From Marivita hallyeonensis (lineage in GTDB: Bacteria; Pseudomonadota; Alphaproteobacteria; Rhodobacterales; Rhodobacteraceae), in the NCBI RefSeq assembly GCF_900129875.1, contig NZ_FQXC01000001.1:682001-746000 (forward strand): DNA of 64,000 bases. The letters run 5' to 3'. This document shows positions 1-8,223 of the stretch, piece by piece (the stretch's first letter is position 1; each line of letters opens with the position of its first letter). Under the pieces are notes generated by a model. The model was not told the origin of the DNA. It worked only from the letters and a program-made list of their open reading frames with translations, and ran no database searches. Both the position numbers and the translations under genes were made by a program.

Positions 1-1
1 G

Positions 2-835
2 AAGATGGCAAGCATCGTTACCGGCATCGACGTGATCCTGTCCGGTCACACCCACGACGCGCTGCCGGAACCGGTGTTGATCGGCGAGACAATCATCGTT
101 GCCTCCGGATCGAACGGCAAATTCGTCAGCCGCGTCGATCTGGACGTGCAGAACGGACGCATGATGGGCTTCCGGCACAAGCTCATCCCGATCTTCTCTG
201 ACGTGATCGAACCGGATGCGGAAATGGCGGCGCTGATCGACGAACAACGCGCGCCGTTCAAGGATCAGCTTGAAGAGGTGATCGGTCAGACCGAAAGCCT
301 TCTCTATCGACGCGGCAACTTCAACGGGTCGTGGGACGACCTGATCTGCGACGCGCTCATCAGCGAACGGGATGCCGATATCGCCCTGTCGCCCGGCGTG
401 CGCTGGGGGCCGAGTTTGATCCCCGGTCAGGATATCACCCGCGAAGATATCTGGAACGTCACCTCAATGACCTACGGAGAGGCGTATCGCACTGAGATGA
501 CGGGCGAATTCCTCAAGGTCGTGCTGGAAGACGTGGCTGACAACATCTTCAATCCCGACCCCTATTACCAGCAGGGCGGGGACATGGTGCGCACCGGTGG
601 CCTTGGTTACCGGATCGACGTGAACAAGCCGCAGGGCGACCGCATCAGCGACATGACCCTGCTGCGCACGGGCGAGGCCATCGATCCGGCGAAGAATTAC
701 GTCGTCGCGGGCTGGGCGTCCGTGAATGAAGGCACCGAAGGACCGCAGATTTGGGACGTGGTCGAGAACCATATCAAAAAGCTCGGCACCGTCACCGTGA
801 ACGAAAACGACAGCGTCACCGTTGTGGGCGCCTGA
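2..835 (+). CDS. soxB: SoxB thiosulfohydrolase, C-terminal part (5' end outside window)
   Basis: SoxB is the periplasmic dimanganese enzyme of the Sox multienzyme system. It hydrolyses sulfate off the SoxY-bound sulfur chain. The reading frame is open to the left edge, so about 278 C-terminal residues are seen out of the usual ~560. The fragment begins with the metallophosphoesterase motif SGHTHD (fragment residues 14-19) and continues through a 5'-nucleotidase-type C-terminal domain. That domain includes YGEAYRTEMTGEFLK and a PYYQQGGDMVRTGGL stretch typical of SoxB. The stop is followed 18 bp later by soxC on the same strand, so the sox operon probably extends to the left with soxXYZA. Identification is by motif and gene order. 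Confidence 0.95.
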   Translation, partial: KMASIVTGIDVILSGHTHDALPEPVLIGETIIVASGSNGKFVSRVDLDVQNGRMMGFRHKLIPIFSDVIEPDAEMAALIDEQRAPFKDQLEEVIGQTESLLYRRGNFNGSWDDLICDALISERDADIALSPGVRWGPSLIPGQDITREDIWNVTSMTYGEAYRTEMTGEFLKVVLEDVADNIFNPDPYYQQGGDMVRTGGLGYRIDVNKPQGDRISDMTLLRTGEAIDPAKNYVVAGWASVNEGTEGPQIWDVVENHIKKLGTVTVNENDSVTVVGA

Positions 836-853
836 ACAAACGGAGTGTGAGAC

Positions 854-2128
854 ATGTCTGACATCCTCAAACCCTCGCGCCGCGCGTTTCTGCGTGGCTC
901 AGCTGCGGCAGCGGCAGGACTGACGGCGGGCGCAGCCGCACGTGCTGGAACACCTGATCCGCTCATCACCGAGATACAGCCTTGGGCGCAAGTCTTCGGC
1001 GATGGTGTTGATGCCACGCCCTATGGTCTGCCCATCGAGTACGAAAGCGACGTGATCCGGCGCAACGTGGAATGGCTCACCGCTGACACCACAAGCTCGA
1101 TCAACTTCACGCCGATCCACGCGCTCGACGGAACGATCACGCCGCAGGGCTGTGCGTTCGAACGGCACCACTCGGGCGCGATCGAGCTGCGCAAGCAGGA
1201 CTACCGCCTGATGGTCAATGGTCTTGTCGATACGCCGCTGGTGTTCACCTATGACGACCTCGAACGCTTCCCGCGCGAGAACCATGTGTATTTCTGCGAA
1301 TGCGCCGCGAACACCGGCATGGAATGGGCGGGGGCGCAGCTCAATGGTGCCCAATTCACGCACGGGATGATCCACAATATGGAATACACCGGCGTCTCGC
1401 TGCGCACGATCCTGAACGAAGCGGGTCTTGGGGCTGCTGGCGATCTGGCAGACAAATGGGTCTATGTCGAAGGCGCGGATGCGTCCTCGAACGGGCGGTC
1501 GATCCCGATGGAAAAAGCGCTCGACGATGTGCTTGTTGCCTTCAAGGCAAATGGTGAAGCGCTGCGTAAAGAACACGGCTACCCGGTGCGCCTTGTCGTT
1601 CCGGGCTGGGAAGGCAACCTCTGGGTCAAATGGCTGCGCCGCATCGAAGTGATGGACGGTCCCGTCGAAAGCCGGGAAGAGACGTCGAAATACACCGATA
1701 CGCTGGAAGATGGCACCAGCCGCAAATGGACATGGGTGATGGACGCGAAATCCGTCATCACCTCGCCCAGCCCGCAAGCACCGATCACACACGGCCACGG
1801 CTCGCTGGTGATCACCGGACTTGCATGGTCGGGCCACGGTGCGATCACGCGCGTGGATGTGTCCAAGGATGGCGGTGTCACGTGGGAGACCGCACGCCTA
1901 GCCAAGCCGGGCGAGAAAATGGCGCTGACGCGCTTCTACCTCGATACCGAGTGGAACGGCGAAGAGATGCTGCTGCAGGCCCGCGCGATGGACGAGACCG
2001 GCTATGTCCAGCCGACGAAGGATCAGCTGCGCGAAGTGCGTGGTGAGAATTCGATCTACCACAACAATTGTATTCAGACGTGGCACGTGATGCCGAACGG
2101 GGAGGCAGAAAATGTCGAAGTTTCCTAA
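854..2128 (+). CDS. soxC: SoxC, molybdenum subunit of sulfane dehydrogenase
   Basis: SoxC is the molybdopterin subunit of Sox(CD)2, which oxidises the outer sulfane sulfur on SoxY in the periplasm. The 424-residue protein starts with a Tat signal (SRRAFLRGS near residues 9-17). It has the sulfite-oxidase fold motif FCEC at residues 147-150 (followed by AANTG), whose cysteine normally coordinates Mo. The C-terminal part (VRLVVPGWEGNLWVKWLR, then the dimerisation domain with VDVSKDGGVTWETA) is typical of the family. The start has an upstream GGAGTGTGAGAC. The 3' end overlaps soxD by 17 bp, implying coupled translation of the two subunits. Confidence 0.95.
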   Translation: MSDILKPSRRAFLRGSAAAAAGLTAGAAARAGTPDPLITEIQPWAQVFGDGVDATPYGLPIEYESDVIRRNVEWLTADTTSSINFTPIHALDGTITPQGCAFERHHSGAIELRKQDYRLMVNGLVDTPLVFTYDDLERFPRENHVYFCECAANTGMEWAGAQLNGAQFTHGMIHNMEYTGVSLRTILNEAGLGAAGDLADKWVYVEGADASSNGRSIPMEKALDDVLVAFKANGEALRKEHGYPVRLVVPGWEGNLWVKWLRRIEVMDGPVESREETSKYTDTLEDGTSRKWTWVMDAKSVITSPSPQAPITHGHGSLVITGLAWSGHGAITRVDVSKDGGVTWETARLAKPGEKMALTRFYLDTEWNGEEMLLQARAMDETGYVQPTKDQLREVRGENSIYHNNCIQTWHVMPNGEAENVEVS

Positions 2129-3131
2129 ACTGATCGGAGGCGCGGCGCTTCTTGCATCCACGGCGGTGCTCACAACCGAGGCACTGGCAAACGGCAAACT
2201 TGGTCTGGGCCGCGAAGCACTGCCAGAAGAGATCGCTGCCTGGGATGTCGATATTCGCCCGGATGGTCAGGGCCTGCCTGTCGGCTCCGGTTCTGTCGCT
2301 GACGGGGAGATGCTGTTCTCCGACAATTGCGCAGCCTGCCACGGGGAATTCGCGGAAGGTGTCGACAACTGGCCAGAACTGGCCGGCGGTGAAGGCACCT
2401 TGGCGGATGAAGACCCGGTGAAGACGGTCGGAAGCTACTGGCCGTACCTGTCCACCGCGTGGGACTACGTCCACCGCTCCATGCCTTATGGCAGCGCGCA
2501 GACGCTGACCGATGACGAGGTTTACGCCATCGTCGCCTACATCCTCTACTCGAACTTTCTCGTTGAAGACGATTTCGTCCTGTCGAACGAGAATTTCCTC
2601 GACGTCGAAATGCCGAACGCGGACGGGTTCATCATCGATGATCGCGCTGAGGCGGAATATGCCCAGTGGCGGACCGAGCCTTGCATGAGTGACTGCAAGG
2701 ACAGCGTCGAAATCACGATGCGCGCGTCTGTGCTGAACGTGACCCCAGAGGACGAGGCGTCGGCCGACACCGGGGAAGCCGAGGTTGTTCAGGTCGCGGC
2801 TGCGGCGGAACCTGCGGTCGATCCCGCACTTGTCGAAGCCGGAGAGAAGGTGTTCGGCAAGTGCAAAGCCTGCCACCAAGTGGGCGAGGGGGCAAAGAAC
2901 CGCTCCGGCCCCATACTGAATGGCATTTTAGGTGCCGATATCGCGTCCGTGGACGGGTTCAGATACTCCAAGACGCTGGCTGAGATGGACGGCGTATGGA
3001 CTGAAGAAGCGCTTGCAGGCTTCCTCGCCGACCCGCGCGGTTATGCCAAGGGCACCAAGATGAGCTTTGCCGGATTGAAGAAGGAAGACGATATTGCAGC
3101 CGTTACTGCATATCTGTCGACGTTCGAATAA
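2112..3131 (+). CDS. soxD: SoxD, diheme cytochrome c subunit of sulfane dehydrogenase
   Basis: SoxD takes the electrons released by SoxC and passes them to the periplasmic cytochrome pool. The 339-residue protein has a Sec-type signal (hydrophobic residues 8-25, ending near ALA) and two class I heme sites: CAACH at 73-77 and CKACH at 251-255. The second is in a cytochrome c2-like C-terminal domain with a methionine ligand candidate in GTKMSFAGLK. The two domains are joined by an acidic, alanine-rich linker. Its start lies inside the soxC 3' end, preceded by GGGGAGGCAGAA, a strong ribosome binding site. Confidence 0.94.
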   Translation: MSKFPKLIGGAALLASTAVLTTEALANGKLGLGREALPEEIAAWDVDIRPDGQGLPVGSGSVADGEMLFSDNCAACHGEFAEGVDNWPELAGGEGTLADEDPVKTVGSYWPYLSTAWDYVHRSMPYGSAQTLTDDEVYAIVAYILYSNFLVEDDFVLSNENFLDVEMPNADGFIIDDRAEAEYAQWRTEPCMSDCKDSVEITMRASVLNVTPEDEASADTGEAEVVQVAAAAEPAVDPALVEAGEKVFGKCKACHQVGEGAKNRSGPILNGILGADIASVDGFRYSKTLAEMDGVWTEEALAGFLADPRGYAKGTKMSFAGLKKEDDIAAVTAYLSTFE

Positions 3132-3203
3132 GGTGATTTTGCGCGGCGCGGCATTGTCCTGCAGCGCGTCGCGACTGTCGAAGGTTCTGTTGGTGTAGGT
3201 ACA

Positions 3204-4181
3204 ATGGCACAGTCATCGGGCATGATCCTTTCGGTACTGGGCGGCGTGGCTTTGGTCCTTGGCACCGCCTATGGCTGGACGGCCCGAGACCATCGAGATG
3301 CCGAACTCGCGGCACTGACCGATCGCCTTGCGCAAGTCGAAGCCCGAAGTGCTTCCCTTTCCGAACAGGCCGCGCAAGTCTCTGAACTTGAGGCCAAATT
3401 GTCCGAGCTTGAAGCCGCTCTGGTTGCGGCGCAGGAAGAGGCCGAGGCCGCGCGACAGGCCGCTTTGGCACCCACGCCAGTCATTGAGTCACCAGCGGAG
3501 TCAGAACCCGAAGAGGACACCGTGGTTGCCGTCGCGGATGGGCTGGAGTTCGGCGACCCGGAACAGGGCAAGGCCGTGTTCGGGCAATGCAGCTTTTGCC
3601 ACAAGATCGGGCAGGGGGCGCAAGACGGCATCGGTCCACATCTGAACGGCATCTTCGGTCGCCGGGCAGGCGCGCATGAAGGGTTCAAATACTCCGAAGA
3701 CATGTCGATGATGGGCGCGGATGGTCTGACCTGGAACCTCGAGACTCTCAACGCCTACCTCGAGAACCCCAAAGCGCTCGTGTCGCGAACACGGATGAAT
3801 TTCGCGGGTCTTGAGGAGGAACAGGACCGAGCGGATATTCTGGCCTACCTGCGCCAGTTCTCGGCCAGCCCGCAGAACATTCCCGAAGCCGCACCCACTG
3901 CGCAGGCGCGCGAGGTCGAATTGCCGGACGATATCCTCGCCATTGTGGGGGACACGGATTACGGCGAATACCTGTCAAGCGAATGCAAGACCTGCCACCA
4001 GCAGGACGGCACCGACGAAGGCATCCCGTCAATCACGCAATGGCCCACCGAGGATTTCGTGATCGCGATGCACGCCTACAAGCAAAAGCTGCGTCCGCAT
4101 CCTGTCATGCAAATGATGGCGGGCCGATTGTCCGCAGAAGAGATTGCTGCATTGGCGGCGTATTTTGGTAATCTGGACTAG
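3204..4181 (+). CDS. soxE: SoxE-like diheme cytochrome c with N-terminal anchor and coiled coil
   Basis: This 325-residue protein sits between soxD and soxF, the place of soxE. SoxE is the diheme cytochrome partner of the SoxF flavoprotein. Residues ~6-25 form one hydrophobic segment, probably an uncleaved anchor. Residues ~30-90 are an Ala/Glu-rich heptad-like stretch predicted to be a coiled coil. A cytochrome c2-like domain follows with CSFCH at 129-133 and a Met in RTRMNFAGL, then a short C-terminal cytochrome domain with CKTCH at 261-265. The membrane anchor and coiled coil are more than a simple periplasmic SoxE needs, so it may dock at the membrane or oligomerise. The role follows from position and domains; the anchoring is inference. 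Confidence 0.82.
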   Translation: MAQSSGMILSVLGGVALVLGTAYGWTARDHRDAELAALTDRLAQVEARSASLSEQAAQVSELEAKLSELEAALVAAQEEAEAARQAALAPTPVIESPAESEPEEDTVVAVADGLEFGDPEQGKAVFGQCSFCHKIGQGAQDGIGPHLNGIFGRRAGAHEGFKYSEDMSMMGADGLTWNLETLNAYLENPKALVSRTRMNFAGLEEEQDRADILAYLRQFSASPQNIPEAAPTAQAREVELPDDILAIVGDTDYGEYLSSECKTCHQQDGTDEGIPSITQWPTEDFVIAMHAYKQKLRPHPVMQMMAGRLSAEEIAALAAYFGNLD

Positions 4182-4243
4182 GGCGAGAGGACGCCAGACA
4201 CAGATCGCACCTGATTTTTTCGAGTATTCCAGGGAGGAATGAT

Positions 4244-5512
4244 ATGAAACTGAACAGACGTGAATTCGTGGGCACCGGCGTCGCCGCAGCCTCAACGCTT
4301 GCCGCGCCGATAGTCCATGCGGCGGGGCACGGGAAGCCCAAGGTCGTGGTCGTCGGTGGCGGTGCCGGAGGCGCCACCGCGGCGCGCTACATCGCCAAGG
4401 ACAGCGAGGGCGAGATCGATGTGACGTTGATCGAACCGAGCCGCAGCTACTACACCTGCTTTTTTTCGAACCTTTACATCGGCGGCTTCCGCGAACTGGA
4501 CAGCATCGAGCATTCGTACGGAACACTGGCCGCAGAGTACGGAATCAACGTTGTGCACGACTGGGCCACGGGTGTGGATCGCGACGCGAAAACGGTTGCC
4601 TTGGCCGGTGGCGGGTCGGTGCCCTATGACCGGCTGGTGTTGAGCCCGGGCATTGATTTCGTCGAGGGATCGGTTGCGGGCTGGGATCTGAATGCGCAAA
4701 ACGCCATGCCGCATGCCTACAAGGGCGGCAGCCAGACCGAGCTTCTGAAGGCACAGATCGAAGCGATGCCGGAAGGCGGCACATTTGTCATGGTCGCCCC
4801 GCCCAATCCGTACCGTTGCCCGCCCGGACCGTACGAGCGCATCTCGATGGTGGCACATGTGCTGAACACGTCGAACCCCACCGCCAAGATCATCATCGCC
4901 GACCCGAAGGAAAGCTTTTCGAAGCAGGCGCTGTTCGAGGAAGGCTGGCAGAAGCATTATGGCGGCATGATTACCCGGATCGGTCCGGATTTCGGCGGCG
5001 GTAACGTGACCGTCGATCCTGCGGCGATGACGGTCGACATCGATGGCGAGACGGTGAATGCCGACGTGGTAAACGTCATCCCCGCGCAAAAGGCGGGTCA
5101 TATCTGTGACGCGGCAGGTCTGACTGAAGGCAACTGGGCACCTGTCGTGCCGCAGACGATGCAGTCGCGGATGGACGAGAACATCCACATCCTCGGCGAT
5201 GCCACCAACCAGGGCGACATGCCGAAATCCGGCTATTCGGCCAACTCTCAGGCCAAGGTGGCCGCGATGGCGGTGCGCGGGGCGCTGACCGGAAGCCGCG
5301 TGTTCCCGGCCAAATTCTCGAACACCTGCTGGTCTCTCATCGAGACCAATGACGGCGTGAAGGTCGGTGCCACCTATGAGGCGACCGACGAAAAGATCGC
5401 CAAGGTCGATGGGTTTGTGAGCCAGACCGGCGAAGACGCAGCGCTGCGCAAGGCGACTTACGAAGAAAGCATCGGCTGGTACGAAGGCATCACCACCGAC
5501 ATGTTCGGGTAA
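4244..5512 (+). CDS. soxF: SoxF, flavocytochrome c sulfide dehydrogenase flavoprotein
   Basis: SoxF is the periplasmic FAD protein of the Sox cluster and is related to the flavoprotein subunit of flavocytochrome c. It has sulfide dehydrogenase activity in vitro and passes electrons to SoxE. The 422-residue protein starts with a Tat-type leader (NRREFVGTG). It then has the dinucleotide-binding motif VVVVGGGAGGATAARYI. Cysteines 72 (in YYTCFFSN) and 362 (in SNTCWSLI) fit the redox disulfide of the family. The ATG has a GGGAGG ribosome binding site 8 bp upstream. It is the last gene of the visible sox run. Confidence 0.93.
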   Translation: MKLNRREFVGTGVAAASTLAAPIVHAAGHGKPKVVVVGGGAGGATAARYIAKDSEGEIDVTLIEPSRSYYTCFFSNLYIGGFRELDSIEHSYGTLAAEYGINVVHDWATGVDRDAKTVALAGGGSVPYDRLVLSPGIDFVEGSVAGWDLNAQNAMPHAYKGGSQTELLKAQIEAMPEGGTFVMVAPPNPYRCPPGPYERISMVAHVLNTSNPTAKIIIADPKESFSKQALFEEGWQKHYGGMITRIGPDFGGGNVTVDPAAMTVDIDGETVNADVVNVIPAQKAGHICDAAGLTEGNWAPVVPQTMQSRMDENIHILGDATNQGDMPKSGYSANSQAKVAAMAVRGALTGSRVFPAKFSNTCWSLIETNDGVKVGATYEATDEKIAKVDGFVSQTGEDAALRKATYEESIGWYEGITTDMFG

Positions 5513-5520
5513 GCCTTTCC

Positions 5521-5544
5521 GGGCCGGGCGCCAGTCCGGCCCTT
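5521..5544 (+). terminator. Candidate terminator hairpin after soxF
   Basis: A GC-rich stem (GGGCCGG at 5521-5527 pairing with CCGGCCC at 5536-5542, 8-base loop) begins 8 bp after the soxF stop and is followed by TTGTGT. The U tract is poor, so this may be a weak or Rho-assisted end of the sox transcript. Confidence 0.45.
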
Positions 5545-5575
5545 GTGTCGAACGGCTGGCGCCGTCCGACCGGAT

Positions 5576-5590
5576 GGGGGCTCTGCCCCC
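5576..5590. repeat. GGGGGC-TCT-GCCCCC hairpin, also seen with a variant loop at 19761-19775
   Basis: A 6-bp arm, 3-base loop palindrome. An identical-arm copy (loop AGC) lies at 19761-19775. Both sit in 3' flanks of genes next to a second GC stem. They look like a dispersed intergenic hairpin family rather than coding sequence. Confidence 0.5.
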
Positions 5591-5599
5591 GTCCGCCTG

Positions 5600-5916
5600 C
5601 GGCGCGTTTGACTGCGGCAGACACGAAGGCCACCAAGTTCTTCGTTCTTGCGTTCTGATATCCTGATCTGCTCCGTGCGGGTACGGTTCGTTCTTTGAAA
5701 CCACTCCATTTCTCTCGCAAGCCCCAAGTCTATTTTCAGAGACAAAATCGGTGTCGCGATGCGCCGTTCTCTTGTTATTGGCGTCGCAAGGTCAACGCCC
5801 AAATCTGCAACCACCTGCTTGCGCGTCAGGTCACTCGTTAGCGCGATCCATAACGCACCAGCCCGGAGTTCCTCCGTCGGTTTTATTCCGATGTTTTGCC
5901 TCCTTTGCTGCAACAA
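5600..5916 (-). pseudogene. Decayed IS3-family transposase orfA remnant
   Basis: Read on the minus strand, an open frame from about 5916 contains GIKPTEELRAGALWIALTSD and LTRKQVVADLGVDL. It later shows LGLAREMEWFQ. These match the helix-turn-helix and leucine-zipper layout of IS3-family OrfA proteins (consensus roughly RAGALRIALTSGLTRKQVAADLGVGL, then LARENERLRRENR). The middle of the helix-turn-helix to zipper linker is garbled. The C-terminal part is frameshifted; its DNA still resembles the usual EREILKKATKFF coding end. No orfB follows. It is a dead insertion-sequence scar between soxF and the sugar transporter. The boundaries are approximate. Confidence 0.6.
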
Positions 5917-6231
5917 GTGCTATCAAAGGATGGACATGACACCGCGAAAGCTGCGCAATGGTCCAAAGAGGATCAAAACCTGAACGAAGATGATCTTTAG
6001 TCACCGGTTCCAACGGGAGCAGGTCAAACCCAAAATTCGAAGACAGATCGTTCTGTTTTCGATGTCCTTCACACCAATGCGCCGTAACCGAAGATAAACA
6101 TGCAAGGTGTTGGTGAAGCACTGATTTCATACCCTCTGGCTGGGCGTCTTGAGATTCCAAGAAATCAAAACGGCAAACGAATGCGGCATGTTTTGCAGAT
6201 GCTCAGAGCGATCAAAACGAAAAGAGTGCTT
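5917..6231. other. Gene-free remainder of the soxF/ABC-permease gap
   Basis: This 315-bp stretch is AT-richer than its surroundings and contains only short overlapping open frames without recognisable motifs, codon bias or ribosome binding sites. It is probably eroded DNA from the same insertion event as the adjoining IS3 scar. I see no gene or convincing terminator for the minus-strand permease that ends at 6232. Confidence 0.5.
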
Positions 6232-7113
6232 TCAGCCCTTAACGGCTCCAGCTGTCAGACCGGACACGATCTGGCGTTGGAAGAACATGATCAGGAGGAA
6301 CAGTGGCGCGGTGGTTGAGACGACTGCGGCGACGGCGAACATGACGTTGCCCTTCGTCTGGGTCGTGCCGAGGAAGGACGCGATTTTCGGCACCATTGTC
6401 TGGTTCTGCTTGTCGAGGATCATCGCCGTCACGGCGAAGTCGTTGTACGCCAGCAAGAAGCTGAAGAGCCCCGTGGTGATGACGCCCGGCCACATCACCG
6501 GGATAATGACATAGCGAAACGCTTGGAACCGCGTACAGCCATCCACCATCGCGGACTCGTCGAGGTCCTGTGGGATGTTCTTGAAGAACGAATGCAGCAT
6601 CCAGAGCGTGAAGGGCTGGTTGATCGCCACAAGGACAATGATCGCGGTCGGCAGGTAGCCCCAGATATTCCAGTCGAAGAACACCGGAAGATATCCGGAC
6701 ACCAGCGTGATTGGCGGCATGGCCCTGAAGATGAGGGCGATGAGAAGGAACCAGAACGCGTAGCGATAGGTGGAGCGCGCCAGTGCGTAGCCGCCAAGCG
6801 TGCCGAAGGTAAGCGAGATCGACACGACAAAGAGGCAGACCAGCGTCGAATTCCACGCCGCACGCCAGAACTCTTCCTGCACCCAGGCACCATAATAGCC
6901 TTGGGTCGTGAAGGTGTCGCCGGTCTCGATCTCGGTCATGCGGCCGGTCAGGGCATTCGTCCAGTTGTTAAGCGAGAAGAAATCAGCCTCGACCTTGAAC
7001 GACCCCCAGAGCGTCCAGAAGAACGGAAAAGCCGCTGCGATCATCCAGACGACCAGCGTCACGAACAGGACGATCTGAAGAGCGAGGGGGCGTTTCTGAG
7101 CTTTACTGGCCAT
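6232..7113 (-). CDS. Sugar ABC transporter permease, MalG/UgpE type
   Basis: Inner-membrane permease of the CUT1 carbohydrate importer class, 293 residues, about six hydrophobic segments. The N-terminal helix is near residues 12-35 (LVTLVVWMIAAAFPFFWTLW). The cytoplasmic EAA loop reads DLDESAMVDGCTRFQAFRYV, with the conserved downstream P and G (IIPVMWPGVIT) that contacts the ATPase. It is the last gene of a four-gene minus-strand operon (ATPase, binding protein, permease, permease) and begins 12 bp after the preceding permease. The substrate cannot be read from the sequence. Confidence 0.92.
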   Translation of the reverse strand: MASKAQKRPLALQIVLFVTLVVWMIAAAFPFFWTLWGSFKVEADFFSLNNWTNALTGRMTEIETGDTFTTQGYYGAWVQEEFWRAAWNSTLVCLFVVSISLTFGTLGGYALARSTYRYAFWFLLIALIFRAMPPITLVSGYLPVFFDWNIWGYLPTAIIVLVAINQPFTLWMLHSFFKNIPQDLDESAMVDGCTRFQAFRYVIIPVMWPGVITTGLFSFLLAYNDFAVTAMILDKQNQTMVPKIASFLGTTQTKGNVMFAVAAVVSTTAPLFLLIMFFQRQIVSGLTAGAVKG

Positions 7114-7125
7114 CGATCGTCTCCC

Positions 7126-8148
7126 TCACGCCTTGCCGTAACTGCGATACGTGCGGACGAGCACGGGCGACAGCAGGATCGCGACGCCGATTACCGTCAA
7201 CACCGAGGTGGCGGCGGCAGAACTGAGCTGCTGCGTTTCACCGCTCAGATCGTTGTAGATCGCCCAACTCAGCGACGTCGCGTGGGCCTGCGCATTGAAG
7301 CTGATGATCGGCTCGAACACCCGGAAATTGTCCATGAGCTGGATCAGCGCGATGAAGGTCGTCAGGGGCAACAGATGCGGGATCACCACATGACGGATCT
7401 GCTGCCAGCGGCTCGCCCCGTCGATCCGGGCGGCCTCGAGCGTGTCGGTGCTCACGGTTTGCAGTCCGGCATAGTAGACGATGAATGCGAAGGGCGCAGA
7501 GGACCAGACACCATAGACCATCAGCATGATCCACATGAGACCGGTGTCGGCCTTGACTGAAAGCGACGGATCGTCCGCGAGGTATCGCAGCGCGGTGCCG
7601 ATCACGCCGCGGGCATCGACCATCCAGAACAGGATCAGACCGCCGATAAGTGGCGTCACGATATTGGGCAGGAGCGTGAAAAAGATCAGCGGCCCGCGCA
7701 GCGATCGCGCGGCACTGTTCACCGCGACGGCGATGATGAAACCGAAGAGGATCGTCAGCGGCGTGACGACTGCGACATATGTCAGAGTGAAGCCCAACGC
7801 CTTGTAGAAGGGCAGGTTCATCAGGCGAACGACGAAGTCACCGATGCCCTCGCTCTGCTGCCATGTCTGAGCGAATTCATTGACGGCAAGGTGGTTGCGA
7901 TCTTTGTAGATCTCGAGCCCGGCAAACCGCCCCAACGGTTGTTCTTCGCGTAAAGCGGCGGTGGCTTCCTGGTCGATTGCGGTCGCGGTCGTGCAGCCGA
8001 ACGGGCCGCAATTCTCGACCTCGATAATCACCTGTTCGTGGGCCACATGGAACGACTGGATCACGACCGAGACGATGGGGAAAAAGATAAACAGCATCAT
8101 CGCGGTGGCCGAGGGCAGAACGAACCAGAAGAAAGCGTTGTGTTTCAT
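7126..8148 (-). CDS. Sugar ABC transporter permease, MalF/UgpA type
   Basis: Partner permease of the CUT1 importer, 340 residues. After the first membrane helix (about residues 7-30) there is an unusually long periplasmic segment, residues ~32-105. It contains a CGPFGC pair of cysteines that could form a disulfide outside the membrane. The other helices follow, with an EAA motif (DTLEAARIDGASRWQQIRHV). The stop is 12 bp before the second permease start. The long loop probably contacts the binding protein; this is inference by analogy with MalF. Confidence 0.92.
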   Translation of the reverse strand: MKHNAFFWFVLPSATAMMLFIFFPIVSVVIQSFHVAHEQVIIEVENCGPFGCTTATAIDQEATAALREEQPLGRFAGLEIYKDRNHLAVNEFAQTWQQSEGIGDFVVRLMNLPFYKALGFTLTYVAVVTPLTILFGFIIAVAVNSAARSLRGPLIFFTLLPNIVTPLIGGLILFWMVDARGVIGTALRYLADDPSLSVKADTGLMWIMLMVYGVWSSAPFAFIVYYAGLQTVSTDTLEAARIDGASRWQQIRHVVIPHLLPLTTFIALIQLMDNFRVFEPIISFNAQAHATSLSWAIYNDLSGETQQLSSAAATSVLTVIGVAILLSPVLVRTYRSYGKA

Positions 8149-8223
8149 CGAAGGCCTTGCTCATGCGCGATGGGCTGAAAGGAGAGGCGAGGGCGGCGGA
8201 CCGCCCCCGCGTTGCGTAACGGG

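Noticed and set aside
899-1837. Minus-strand open frame opposite soxC
   Set aside because: No family motif, and soxC on the other strand is intact.
6523-7560. Long plus-strand open frame across the two sugar permeases
   Set aside because: It lies opposite two well-supported membrane permeases, is rich in His/Arg/Asp typical of antisense frames in GC-rich DNA, and has no ribosome binding site or motif.
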